Below, piece after piece: positions 22,986 through 31,642 of a stretch of DNA of 64,000 nt. The notes below the pieces were generated by a model. That model had not been told where the DNA came from. It made no database searches and was given only the letters and a program-made list of their open reading frames with translations. Each line of letters starts with the position of its first letter. Position 1 is the first letter of the stretch. The position numbers and the translations under genes were made by a program. This stretch comes from Nocardia acididurans (lineage in GTDB: Bacteria; Actinomycetota; Actinomycetes; Mycobacteriales; Mycobacteriaceae): contig NZ_JAERRJ010000013.1 in assembly GCF_016741815.1 (NCBI RefSeq), positions 124,001-188,000 on the forward strand. The letters run 5' to 3'.

Positions 22986-25604
22986 TCAGACGACGAAGAG
23001 CTGATCGGCGAGCATCTCGTCGAGGCTCTTCTCGAACGCGTGCGCCACCTGATCGAGGTCCTCGACGGTGTGCGCCGCGCTGATCAGGAAGCTGTGCAGT
23101 TCCGGCAGGTACACCTGGTGCTTGCGCATGTAGTACGCCAGCGCGATGGTGGCCTTGAAGTTGCTGCCCGCCATACGTTCCCGGTACAGGCCCGCCTCGC
23201 GGTGGCTGAAGTTCAGCGAGAAGATGGAATTGCGGGCATTGATGCGGCAGGCGACCCCCCGCTGTTCGGCCGCCTCGCGCATCAGATCCGCCAGCCGCTG
23301 CGTATTCTCCTCGAGCTGGGCGTAGATGTGCTGGTTGTCGCGCAGATGCCGCAGTGCGCCGAGCCCGGCCGCGCAGGTGAGCGAGTTGCCGCTGAGCGTG
23401 CCGCCCGCGAAAACCTTGTTCTCGTAGTCGTAGTAGGGGTCCTGCGAGCTCTTGGCCGTGTCGATCAGGTGGGCCTTGCCGATCACCGCGCCGCACGGCA
23501 GCCCGCCGCCGATCACCTTGCCCAGGGCGGTGATATCGGGTTCGATGCCCGCCATCACCTGGACGCCGCCGTAGGCCACGCGGAAGCCCGAGACCACCTC
23601 GTCGAAGATCAGCGGAATGCCGAGTTCGGTGCACAGGGAACGCAATTCGGCCAGGAAGTCGTGGTGCAACGCGACCACCGAGGTGGGCATCGGCTCGAGC
23701 AATACGCAGGCCAGGTCGTCCGCGTGCTCGCGCAGCCGGGCCAGGCCGGGGATGTCGCCGTACTGCAGCACCACCGTGTTGGACACCGCGCCCGGGTCCA
23801 CGCCCTGGGAACCGGCCACCGGCTCGGGCCGGTGCTTGTCCCCGGCGAACCGGAACCACGAGCTGACCATGCCCTGATCGGAGAAGCCGTGATAGTGGCC
23901 CTCGAACTTGGCGACCATGGTCTTGCGCCGGTAGCCGCGGCACATGCGGATGGCGAACTGGATGGCCTCGGTGCCCGAATTGCACAGCAGCGCTTTGTCG
24001 GCCGCCGGGAACGCGTCCACCAGCAGTTCGGCCAGTTCGATCTCGGCGCGGTTGCCGATGCCGTTGACCAGTCCGCGCGCCGTGCCCTCGGCGATGGCGG
24101 TGTTGATCGCCGGATGCGCGTAGCCGAGCAGGTGCGGACCGTAACCGCCGGACAGGTCGATGTACTGGTTGCCGTCGTAGTCGGTGACGCTGCCGCCGGA
24201 GGCCTCGGCGACGAACACCGGGAACCCGCTCGGGAAGAAGTACCGGTCGATATGGGTCGGCGCGACGAGCGTATCGCGGGCGCGGTCACGCAGTTTCAGC
24301 GAGGCGGGCATCTGCCGTTCGAAGTCGACGGTGAAGCGGCGCTCCACCTCCGCGTTCATATACGGCGAGTACCGGTCGGTGAACTTGCGGGCATTGGCCC
24401 AGATGTCGATGTTCGGATCGATCTGGGTGGCGAAGCCCTCACACGACAGGAAGACCAGCTCGACCTTCGTGAAGTTGGTCGTGTAGCGCGAATCGTACTG
24501 GCGCAGAATCGCGTTCACATCATTGAAGTAGGAGATGGTGGACCACTGACTGGAGCTGACGTCGAAGTGGAACTTCAGCACCTCGGCCATCTGCGCGTCG
24601 TAGGCGGCGCGTTCGCGTTCCAGCTTGTCCCCGGCGATCACGAAGTACCGGGTGAAGCGGTCGATCGCGATATCCCACTCCTTGCGGGTGCAGGCGTAGT
24701 AGAACGACGACAGCCCCCACTTCTCGTCCTCGGTGAGCTCCACCGTGACGCCGTAGTCCAGCAGCACCAGCCTGCCGTCGGGCGTGAACAGCACATTGCC
24801 CGGATGCGGGTCGCCGTGGCAGACGCCGTGCATGTACAGCATGGTGTAGATGACGTCCTGCAGCCGGCGCGCCAGCTGATCATCCGGGAAATCGACTGTG
24901 CGCGACAGCTTTCCGGGGATGCCCTCCATGAACTCCATCACCAGCATGCGCGCGGTGACCAGTTCCGGGATCACCGACGGCACCAGCACATACGGGTGGG
25001 ACTTGAAGTTGTGGTGGATACGCTGCTGCTGGCGGGCCTCGTAGGTCATATCGGCCTGGGGGCGCAGCAGGCGCGCCACCTCCTCGAAGCGGCCGGGCAG
25101 GCCGAGCTCGCGCACCGGCGGGGTGACCCGGTGCACCAGCTTCACCAGCGAGCCTATGGCCGTGAGGCTTTGGTCGATCTGCTCCGGCACGGCGTTCTTC
25201 ACCAGTTTGACCGCGACCTTGCGCCCGTCGGGCAGCTCGCCGATATGCACCTGCGCCACCGAGGCACTGGCGATCGGCACGAGATCGATGGAGCGGAACG
25301 TGGATTCGAGCGGCCCGCCCAACTCCCGCTCCAGCGCCGCCCGGGATTCGGCCGGCGACATGTGCGGGGCCTGATCCTGCAGCACCCGCAGGGTGTCGAC
25401 CCACGACGGCGGCAGCAGATCCGACCGGGTGGCCGCGATCTGCCCCATCTTGATGTAGATGGGCCCCATACGCAGCAGGAACGCCAGGATGGCGTCGGCG
25501 CGCCGCTGCTCGGCGTCCACGTTCCTGCGCAGGATCGACCCCACCGAGTACTCGGCGGCGCCCAGCGCGGTGTACGCGGTCGCCTTGGCTAGATGTCCGA
25601 ACAC
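22986..25604 (-). CDS. Fusion of ABC1/UbiB-type kinase domain and class III PLP aminotransferase
   Basis: An 872-residue two-domain protein. Residues about 30-430 are an ABC1/UbiB/COQ8 atypical kinase: the K-x-G-Q motif (MGPIYIKMGQIAA), Ala-rich loop ASASVAQVHIG, VAVK lysine about 133, HGDPHPGN about 263 and DYG about 283. Residues 440-872 are a class III aminotransferase close to glutamate-1-semialdehyde aminomutase: GGYGPHLLGYAHPA, CNSGTEAIQFAIRM, LIFDEVVSGFRVAYGGVQ (PLP Asp about 668) and ALGKVIGGG with the Schiff-base Lys about 696. All key residues of both domains are intact. GTG 25604 has AGGTGAG just upstream; GTG 25613 and a frame open to 25670, overlapping the KAS III gene, are alternatives. 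It probably installs an amine on the acyl product; what the kinase domain does is unknown. Confidence 0.9.
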   Translation of the reverse strand: MFGHLAKATAYTALGAAEYSVGSILRRNVDAEQRRADAILAFLLRMGPIYIKMGQIAATRSDLLPPSWVDTLRVLQDQAPHMSPAESRAALERELGGPLESTFRSIDLVPIASASVAQVHIGELPDGRKVAVKLVKNAVPEQIDQSLTAIGSLVKLVHRVTPPVRELGLPGRFEEVARLLRPQADMTYEARQQQRIHHNFKSHPYVLVPSVIPELVTARMLVMEFMEGIPGKLSRTVDFPDDQLARRLQDVIYTMLYMHGVCHGDPHPGNVLFTPDGRLVLLDYGVTVELTEDEKWGLSSFYYACTRKEWDIAIDRFTRYFVIAGDKLERERAAYDAQMAEVLKFHFDVSSSQWSTISYFNDVNAILRQYDSRYTTNFTKVELVFLSCEGFATQIDPNIDIWANARKFTDRYSPYMNAEVERRFTVDFERQMPASLKLRDRARDTLVAPTHIDRYFFPSGFPVFVAEASGGSVTDYDGNQYIDLSGGYGPHLLGYAHPAINTAIAEGTARGLVNGIGNRAEIELAELLVDAFPAADKALLCNSGTEAIQFAIRMCRGYRRKTMVAKFEGHYHGFSDQGMVSSWFRFAGDKHRPEPVAGSQGVDPGAVSNTVVLQYGDIPGLARLREHADDLACVLLEPMPTSVVALHHDFLAELRSLCTELGIPLIFDEVVSGFRVAYGGVQVMAGIEPDITALGKVIGGGLPCGAVIGKAHLIDTAKSSQDPYYDYENKVFAGGTLSGNSLTCAAGLGALRHLRDNQHIYAQLEENTQRLADLMREAAEQRGVACRINARNSIFSLNFSHREAGLYRERMAGSNFKATIALAYYMRKHQVYLPELHSFLISAAHTVEDLDQVAHAFEKSLDEMLADQLFVV

Positions 25605-25629
25605 TGAACTCACCTGATCCGATCGCGCG

Positions 25630-26670
25630 TCAGAAGACGAAAGTGAAAGCGCCGAAGGACATTCCGGCACTGCCGACCCAGCCGACAGCGCGATCGCCGG
25701 GCCGCACCAGGTCCTGCTCGAGCGCCGAGGCGATGGCGGTGGGAACCGAGGCGGACACCACGTTGCCGGTCCGGTCGAAGACGTGATGGATGGCCGAGCC
25801 CAGCCCGACCTTGTCGGCCATACCCTGCCAGTAGCGCTTGCTGGAGGCGTGCGTGAACAGCGCCTTCACCTCGTCCACCGGCGGGTCGAGCCGTTCGAAG
25901 ACCGCGAATCCGTCGTCGGCGTGCTCGTGCATCTCGAAGCCGTAGGAGGTGAAGTAGCCGACGCCGTTCGCGGCCAGCTTGTCCGACGGATCGCAGAAGC
26001 CCTCGTACCCCTCGATGGTCACATTGCACAGCGGGGCGAGATCGGGGCGAGAGGCGAAGCGGAACTCCCACGGCTCGTGCTCCTCGGCGGTGAGCACCGT
26101 GGCGGTGGCCGCCTCGCCGAGGGTGTAGGCGGGGAAGATCGATTCCAGCGCGGCGAGTTCCGGGATGCGGAACAGGTGCGGGAACACCACGCCACCCGAG
26201 CGCAGGTTGAACTCGGCGTTCACGATCAGCGCGGTGCGGTACTGCCCACTGCGGAACAGGGATTCGGTGACCTGCACCGCTCGCGTCCAGCTCATGCAGG
26301 CGTCCAGGATGTCGAAGCAGTGCGCGTTGTCCAGCCCGATCGCCGCGGCGGTGTGGTACGCCCCGCCCGGTTCGATGAAGCCGCGGCCGATGCCGGTGTA
26401 GATCAGCAGATCGACGTCCTGAGGCCGCACCTCGGCCTGGGCGAGCGCCTTGTTCGTGGCCGTGCGCAGCAGGTCGATGGGACGCTCGCCCGCGTCGAGC
26501 CAGCGGCGGGAATCCGAACCGGCGAACTTCAGATAGTACTCCACCTTGCGCAGCGCGTCATCGAGATCGCCGGTGAAACCGGCCGCGCTGTGCTCGGCGA
26601 TGAGGGCGGTGATATCGGCATTGGTGACCGTGCGCGAGGGCAGGCCGGCGACGGCGGATTTGAGCCTCAT
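25630..26670 (-). CDS. KAS III-like (3-oxoacyl-ACP synthase III family) enzyme
   Basis: A 346-residue thiolase-fold enzyme. The catalytic Cys125 is in FDILDACMSWTRAVQ, His274 in ALFTHASSKRYWQGMADKVG and Asn303 in DRTGNVVSASVPTAIA, so the Cys-His-Asn set of KAS III is complete, although the usual H-Q-A-N reads H-A-S-S. AVGWVGSAGMSFGAFTFVF is the expected C-terminal strand. Members either condense an acyl starter with malonyl-ACP or, as in CerJ- and ChlB3-like enzymes, transfer acyl groups to another nucleophile. It is encoded one base after the FAAL-ACP gene, so the FAAL-loaded acyl chain is the likely substrate. Confidence 0.88.
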   Translation of the reverse strand: MRLKSAVAGLPSRTVTNADITALIAEHSAAGFTGDLDDALRKVEYYLKFAGSDSRRWLDAGERPIDLLRTATNKALAQAEVRPQDVDLLIYTGIGRGFIEPGGAYHTAAAIGLDNAHCFDILDACMSWTRAVQVTESLFRSGQYRTALIVNAEFNLRSGGVVFPHLFRIPELAALESIFPAYTLGEAATATVLTAEEHEPWEFRFASRPDLAPLCNVTIEGYEGFCDPSDKLAANGVGYFTSYGFEMHEHADDGFAVFERLDPPVDEVKALFTHASSKRYWQGMADKVGLGSAIHHVFDRTGNVVSASVPTAIASALEQDLVRPGDRAVGWVGSAGMSFGAFTFVF

Positions 26671-26671
26671 A

Positions 26672-28747
26672 TCAGCGGGCCCCCACCGCGGGATCCACGG
26701 ATTGCGCAGGCGCGGTGATGCTCTCGGCGATCGCGGCGGTCATCTCGGTGATCGACGGCGCATCCCACATCAGCTCGGGCGGGAACCGCTTGCCCGACCA
26801 GGTTTCCAGGTGTTCGTGCAGGGTCATCTGATCCAGCGAGCTGAGGCCGAGTTCGGCCAGCGAACGGGACTCGTCGACCGTCGCGTGCCCGGCGCGCTCG
26901 GCGATCCAGGTCCGCGTCGTCGCCAACAGGCCCTGCTGTACCAGCTCACGCATGGAGGGCATGCCGGTGGATCCGGATTCGGTTGCCGCAGAGGTTGTTT
27001 CGAGAGCAGGGCTGTCCATGGGCACGGTGGCCTCCCATCGGTAGACCTCGCTGAGCGCACCCGCGAGGTAGTCGGTTCGACATCGCTGCCTGCGGAGCTT
27101 GCCGCTGGTGGTTCGGGGCACGGTGCCCTCGGCGATGAGTACGATCGCGCTCGGCGCGATCCCGTGTATCCGGGCGACGGCGTCGTGGATCACCGCGACC
27201 AGCTGTTCCGGATCCAGATCCTCGGCGCGGGGTTCGGCGGCCACGACCAGGCTCTCCTGGCCGTCGCGGTCGACCGAGAACGCGAGAACGGCTCCGGCGC
27301 GCAGGGATTCGTCGCAGTTCACCACGGTGGCCTCGAGATCCTCGAGGTAGTAGTTGACGCCGTTGACGATCATCAGGTTCTTGATGCGACCGCAGATGTA
27401 GAGCTCGCCCTGATGGATGAACCCGAGGTCGCCGGTGCGCAGGTAGGTGCGGTCGTCGTCGGCGCCGGTGATCCGGGCGCGGAAGACGGCCGCGCTGTCC
27501 TGCTGTTTGTTCCAGTAACCGGGGGCGACGATCGGGCCGCTGGCCCAGATCTCGCCGACTTCACCGTCGGCCACCCGCAGCCCGGATTCCGGTGTGACGA
27601 TGGCGATTTCGGTGGGAAGAGTGGCCGTGCCGCACGCGACGAGTTCGGTCGCGGGGGACATGCCGCCCGGCACCACCTTGCGCCGTCCCAGCGCCTCGTT
27701 GTCGAAACGGGTTGCGACGTACGGCGATTGCGAGGTGCCCGAGGCGACCTTGAGGGTGGCCTCGGCCAAGCCGTAGCCCGGCGTCACCGCGGTCGGTGGC
27801 AGGCCGCACGGCAGGAAGGTCTCCTGGAAGCGGTCCAGGGTCGCCTTCCGCACGGGTTCCGCGCCATTGCTGACCATGCGCCAGCTGCTCAGATCGAGCT
27901 CGGCGCGCTGCTCGGGCGTGGTCTTCTCCGCGCACAGGTCGAACGCGAAATTCGGTGAACCACTGTGGGTTCCGCGGTACATGGAGACCGCGGACAGCCA
28001 GCGGATCGGATTCTTGACGAAGGTGGCGGGTGCCATCAGCACCGCCCGGATGCCGCTGTACACGGGTAGCAGCACGCCGCTGACCTGCCCGAAGTCATGG
28101 AAGTGCGGTAGCCACGACACCACCACGCTGCCGGCGTCGACACCCCAGGTGTGCGCCAGTTCCGCACACTGCTGCAGCATCATGCCGTGCGTGATGATGA
28201 CGCCCTTCGGGGCCGATGTGGACCCCGACGTATATTGCAGATAAGCGATACTCGACGTATCGGGTTGAATTATGGAAATTAATTCCCGATCTACTGCTTC
28301 GGTGTCCGAAGCTATTCTCGGCAGTGACTCCAGATATGTGTCACCCGGAGTTTCCCGCATTCCGGACAAGACATTCGAGGTGCTGATCACCACGCTCGCC
28401 GCGCAGTCGCGAGCCACCTCATCGATATGTTCGATACGTGAGCGCTGCGGCGGAAAAAGCGGTACGGCAATGACACCGGCATATAGGCATGCGTAGAACG
28501 ACACCACATAGTCGAGCCCCGGCGGATGCAGCAGCAACACGCGGTCACCTGCGGAAACTGTGCAGTTCAGCTGGTGTGCGAGCGCTCGGGCGCGCTCGTC
28601 GAGTTCACGGTAGGTGAGTGCGTCGGCTTCCCGGCCCTCGTCGTCGAGAAATGCGAAGGCTACTTCCTCGCCATTCTTCGTGGCACGCGCGTCCAGCAGT
28701 TCGATCCAGTTTTCGAACACGGCGGACGAAATTGACGGTGAATTCAT
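26672..28747 (-). CDS. Fatty acyl-AMP ligase fused to an acyl carrier protein (FAAL-ACP)
   Basis: A 691-residue loading enzyme. Residues 1-560 form a fatty acyl-AMP ligase: YLQYTSGSTSAPKGVIITH (P-loop, 169-187), FAAL-type SWLPHFHDFGQVSGVLLPVY, PGYGLAEATL (323-332), the FAAL-characteristic YVATRFDNEALGRRKVVPGG insertion region near 345-362, TYLRTGDLGF (434-443) and TTSGKLRRQ with Lys550. Residues 600-675 are a carrier domain with the phosphopantetheine Ser in ELGLSSLDQM (Ser637). It activates a fatty acid as acyl-AMP and loads it on its own ACP rather than on CoA. The fused arrangement matches TamA of tambjamine biosynthesis. First gene of the cluster operon. Confidence 0.93.
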   Translation of the reverse strand: MNSPSISSAVFENWIELLDARATKNGEEVAFAFLDDEGREADALTYRELDERARALAHQLNCTVSAGDRVLLLHPPGLDYVVSFYACLYAGVIAVPLFPPQRSRIEHIDEVARDCAASVVISTSNVLSGMRETPGDTYLESLPRIASDTEAVDRELISIIQPDTSSIAYLQYTSGSTSAPKGVIITHGMMLQQCAELAHTWGVDAGSVVVSWLPHFHDFGQVSGVLLPVYSGIRAVLMAPATFVKNPIRWLSAVSMYRGTHSGSPNFAFDLCAEKTTPEQRAELDLSSWRMVSNGAEPVRKATLDRFQETFLPCGLPPTAVTPGYGLAEATLKVASGTSQSPYVATRFDNEALGRRKVVPGGMSPATELVACGTATLPTEIAIVTPESGLRVADGEVGEIWASGPIVAPGYWNKQQDSAAVFRARITGADDDRTYLRTGDLGFIHQGELYICGRIKNLMIVNGVNYYLEDLEATVVNCDESLRAGAVLAFSVDRDGQESLVVAAEPRAEDLDPEQLVAVIHDAVARIHGIAPSAIVLIAEGTVPRTTSGKLRRQRCRTDYLAGALSEVYRWEATVPMDSPALETTSAATESGSTGMPSMRELVQQGLLATTRTWIAERAGHATVDESRSLAELGLSSLDQMTLHEHLETWSGKRFPPELMWDAPSITEMTAAIAESITAPAQSVDPAVGAR

Positions 28748-28847
28748 CGACTACTCCCGTTGGTCCCCCCACACGGAACTGAAGACTTCACCACGGCGAT
28801 GCACTGCTGCGTCGAAGATGCAGTACGTGGATTGAAATCTGAAACAG

Positions 28848-28877
28848 ACGGTAGACGAGGCCGTGGGACCTCGTCAA
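28848..28877 (-). promoter_or_regulatory. Candidate cluster promoter with an operator in its spacer
   Basis: Read on the minus strand, TTGACG (28877-28872) and TACCGT (28853-28848) are separated by 18 bases, a good vegetative promoter, about 100 bp before the FAAL-ACP start. The spacer plus part of the -35 is occupied by a perfect inverted repeat, GACGAGG at 28854-28860 and CCTCGTC at 28869-28875 with an 8-base centre. A repressor bound there would block RNA polymerase. The operon-encoded TetR protein is the obvious candidate. Confidence 0.6.
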
Positions 28878-28957
28878 CCGATGTTAATTAAATTCGAAAA
28901 TATGACATCCATGTTAACTGGGCGCGGAAACCCCGCGCACGCTGCGGGTTTAAGAGG

Positions 28958-28988
28958 GTCGAAGCTGTTGCGTAGCAACGTATTCGAC
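28958..28988. promoter_or_regulatory. Nested 31-bp palindrome upstream of the cluster
   Basis: Outer arms GTCGAA (28958-28963) and TTCGAC (28983-28988) and inner arms GTTGC (28967-28971) and GCAAC (28975-28979) share the same centre at 28973. It lies 80 bp behind the cluster promoter and 59 bp before the divergent amidase start. This is the expected place for an activator site, for example for the StrR-like protein, though it does not match the published StrR-family consensus orientation. Confidence 0.55.
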
Positions 28989-29046
28989 TGCTCGTAACCT
29001 GAAAAAGGCTCACCTTCAGCATGTTTCGCCGCTACCGTGTGCCAGC

Positions 29047-30525
29047 ATGTCCGATGCCTGTGCCACAGATCTGGTCCTTCTGCCCGCCACCGAACTAGCC
29101 CAGCGGATCCGCGCCCGGCGGGTGTCGCCCGTGGAGGTCGTCGACGCGTACCTCGCGCGTATCGACGCGGTGAACCCCGCACTCAACGCCTATGTCACGG
29201 TGCTGGCCGACCGCGCCCGCGCCGCGGCGAAGGTGGCCGAGCGGGAGGTGAGCGAAGGCCGGGTGCGCGGGCCGCTGCACGGCGTCCCGATCGCGGTGAA
29301 GGATCTGTTCGACTTTCTGGAGGGCGTGCCGAACACCTTCGGCGTCACCGAATTCGCGGGCTATGTGCCCGAGGAGACCGCGCCGCATGTGAGCCGTCTC
29401 GAGCAACTCGGGGCGATCATCCTCGGCAAGACCAACACCCCCGAGTTCGGGCACAAGGCCACCACCGACAACCGGCTGTACGGCCCGACCAGCACCCCCT
29501 TCGCCGCCGGGCACAATGCCGGCGGATCCTCGGGCGGCAGCGCGGCCGCGGTCGCCGCCGGGATGTGCGCGCTGGCCCAGGGTTCCGACGGCGGGGGATC
29601 GGTGCGCATTCCCGCCGCACTGTGCGGCGTGGTCGGGCTCAAACCCAGTTTCGGTCTGCTGGCCGGGGTGGTCCGTCCCGACGCCTTCTTCGCCTTCAAC
29701 CCGTTCATGGGCAACGGACCGCTGGCCCGGTCGGTCGAGGACTGCGCGCTCATGCTCGAGGCCATGGCCGGCTTCGACGCCCGCGACCCCGGCAGCGTGC
29801 CGCTACCGGTGAAGTCCTTCCGGGAGGCCATCTTCCAACCCGCACGGGGTCTGCGCGTCGCCTACCTGCCCACCCTCGGCGGCTTCCCCGTCGCCGCCGA
29901 TGTCGCCGCGGTGATCGACACCGCCGCCCACGCCCTCGAATCCGCGGGAGTGGTGGTCGAACAGCCCGACTTCACCCTGCCCGCCTCCCACACCGAGGTC
30001 ACCGACCTGTGGCTGCGCTGCACCGGCTCGGCCATGATCGGCCTCATCGAAACCTTCCGCGACGCCGGCCTCGACCTGCGCGCCGTCTCCTGGGAGACGC
30101 TGCCCCCGCACCTGCGCGAAGCCACCGAGCGCGCGACCACCTTCACCACCGCCGACACCCGCCGCGACCAATTCCTCCGCACCGCGATCTTCGACGCCCT
30201 CGCCGCGATCTTCGACCGGTACGACGCCATCATCACCCCGACCACCGGAGTCGCCGCCGTGCCCAATGCCACCGACGGCTGGACCGTCGGCCCGACCACC
30301 ATCGACGACGAACCCGTCGACCCGGTCCTCGGCTGGTGCCTGACCCATCCGTTCAACTACACGGGCAGCCCGGCCATTTCGGTCCCGGCGGGTATGACAC
30401 CCGCGGGCTTTCCGGTCGGCCTGCAGATCGCGGCACCGCGCTTCCGCGACGACACCGTCCTGACCCTGGCCGCGGCCTTCGAACGAATTCGCCCCTGGCA
30501 CGGCGAGCTTCGCTTCCCGCGCTGA
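29047..30525 (+). CDS. Amidase signature family protein
   Basis: A 492-residue amidase. The Ser-cisSer-Lys triad is visible: Lys in HGVPIAVKDLFDF (about residue 85), the Gly/Ser-rich signature AGGSSGGSAAAVAAGMCALA with the cis-Ser, and the nucleophile Ser in GSDGGGSVRIPAALCGVVGL, followed by LKPSFG. Length and the FNYTGSPAISVPAGMTPAGF segment near the C-terminus are typical. These cytoplasmic enzymes hydrolyse amides such as carboxamides, amino-acid amides or acyl amides. It is divergent from the cluster promoter and shares the 300-bp regulatory region, so it may be co-regulated, although it is more often an independent catabolic gene. Start ATG 29047. Confidence 0.9.
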   Translation: MSDACATDLVLLPATELAQRIRARRVSPVEVVDAYLARIDAVNPALNAYVTVLADRARAAAKVAEREVSEGRVRGPLHGVPIAVKDLFDFLEGVPNTFGVTEFAGYVPEETAPHVSRLEQLGAIILGKTNTPEFGHKATTDNRLYGPTSTPFAAGHNAGGSSGGSAAAVAAGMCALAQGSDGGGSVRIPAALCGVVGLKPSFGLLAGVVRPDAFFAFNPFMGNGPLARSVEDCALMLEAMAGFDARDPGSVPLPVKSFREAIFQPARGLRVAYLPTLGGFPVAADVAAVIDTAAHALESAGVVVEQPDFTLPASHTEVTDLWLRCTGSAMIGLIETFRDAGLDLRAVSWETLPPHLREATERATTFTTADTRRDQFLRTAIFDALAAIFDRYDAIITPTTGVAAVPNATDGWTVGPTTIDDEPVDPVLGWCLTHPFNYTGSPAISVPAGMTPAGFPVGLQIAAPRFRDDTVLTLAAAFERIRPWHGELRFPR

Positions 30526-30635
30526 ACCCGGCAGGGATCACACGGGCGAGGTGCTTGCCGAACCCTATACGCTGTCAATCCCGACACCAGCGGTAACCGC
30601 GCGATTGCGCGAGCCGTCGCACTGTAAGGAGAACC

Positions 30636-31499
30636 ATGCCCGGAGTAACCGATCGGGTCGTCATCGTCACCGGCGCGGGCGGCGGCCTGGGCCGCGAGTA
30701 CGCCAAACTGCTGGCGAGCGAGGGCGCGCTGGTCGTGGTCAACGACCTGGGTGGCGCACGGGACGGCTCCGGCGCGGGCACCACCATGGCCGACTCGGTG
30801 GTGGAGGAGATCCGCGCCGCCGGCGGCACGGCCGTCGCCAACTACGACAGCGTCGCCACCGAAGAGGGCGCCCAGTCCCTGATCAAAACGGCCGTCGACG
30901 CCTTCGGCGCCGTGCACGGCGTGGTGAACAACGCGGGCATCCTGCGCGACACGTCCTTCCACAAGATGACCACCGACCAGTGGAACGCCGTCCAGCAGGT
31001 TCACCTGTCCGGCGGCTACCACGTCACCCGCGCCGCCTGGCCCTACTTCCGCGAACAGGGCTTCGGTCGCGTCGTGGTGGCCACCTCCACCTCCGGCCTG
31101 TACGGCAACTTCGGCCAGGCCAACTACGGCGCGGCCAAACTCGGCCTGGTGGGCCTGATCAACACCCTCGCCATCGAGGGCCGCAAATACAACATCACCG
31201 CGAATGCCGTTGCGCCCCTGGCCGCCACCCGCATGACCGCCGACATCGCCCCCGCCGAAGTCCTCGAACACCTCGCCCCCGCCCACGTCGCCCCGGTGGT
31301 CGGCTACCTGGTCAGCGAGGAGTGCACCGACACCGCCACCGTCCTCGTCGTCGGCGGCGGCTCGGTCCAGCGCGTCCAGCTCTTCGCCAACAAGCCCGTC
31401 CTGTTCGCCCAGCCACCCACCCTCGACGAGGTAGCCGCCAACTGGTCACGCATCACCGACATGACCGACGCCGAACCCGGCCGCAACCCCCTCGGCTGA
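30636..31499 (+). CDS. SDR-family oxidoreductase, 3-hydroxyacyl-CoA dehydrogenase (MFE-2) type
   Basis: A 287-residue short-chain dehydrogenase. VVIVTGAGGGLGREYAKLLA is the NAD-binding T-G-x-x-x-G-x-G motif, VVVNDLGG follows strand 2, VVNNAGILRDTSFHKMT is the NNAG motif, and STSGLYGNFGQANYGAAKLG contains the Ser-Tyr-Lys catalytic set. The long loop after VVNDLGGARDGSGAGTTMAD and the GREYA helix are hallmarks of the peroxisomal multifunctional-enzyme type (HSD17B4-like) hydroxyacyl-CoA dehydrogenases. AAGGAGAACC before ATG 30636 is a clear ribosome site. It probably acts in fatty-acid or steroid-side-chain degradation. It follows the amidase by 110 bp. Confidence 0.88.
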   Translation: MPGVTDRVVIVTGAGGGLGREYAKLLASEGALVVVNDLGGARDGSGAGTTMADSVVEEIRAAGGTAVANYDSVATEEGAQSLIKTAVDAFGAVHGVVNNAGILRDTSFHKMTTDQWNAVQQVHLSGGYHVTRAAWPYFREQGFGRVVVATSTSGLYGNFGQANYGAAKLGLVGLINTLAIEGRKYNITANAVAPLAATRMTADIAPAEVLEHLAPAHVAPVVGYLVSEECTDTATVLVVGGGSVQRVQLFANKPVLFAQPPTLDEVAANWSRITDMTDAEPGRNPLG

Positions 31500-31642
31500 A
31501 CATCCGCCTCGACCGCAGCCCGCGCACGACCCCAACCCCGAAACAACCGCCGCCATGCCCGGTTCGAGAACAGCGTTGAGGGCCGTAACGGGCTGGCGGC
31601 GAGCACGATTCAGATCGAGTGCGGCAAGCTCGGAATGACCGA

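Noticed and set aside
22485..25592. Very long plus-strand frame (over 1000 codons) opposite the kinase-aminotransferase fusion
   Set aside because: It is the antisense shadow of a gene with clear domains on the minus strand; its composition is Arg/Val/Gln-rich with no recognisable domain.
28901..28919. Repeated ATGTTAA words in the AT-rich part of the cluster promoter region
   Set aside because: Short and not symmetric; likely AT-rich chance compared with the two clear palindromes nearby.
28958..28988. Direct match to the published StrR-family binding consensus
   Set aside because: Arms read GTCGAA...TTCGAC, the opposite orientation to the GTTCGAC...GTCGAAC type, so it was kept only as a generic palindrome.
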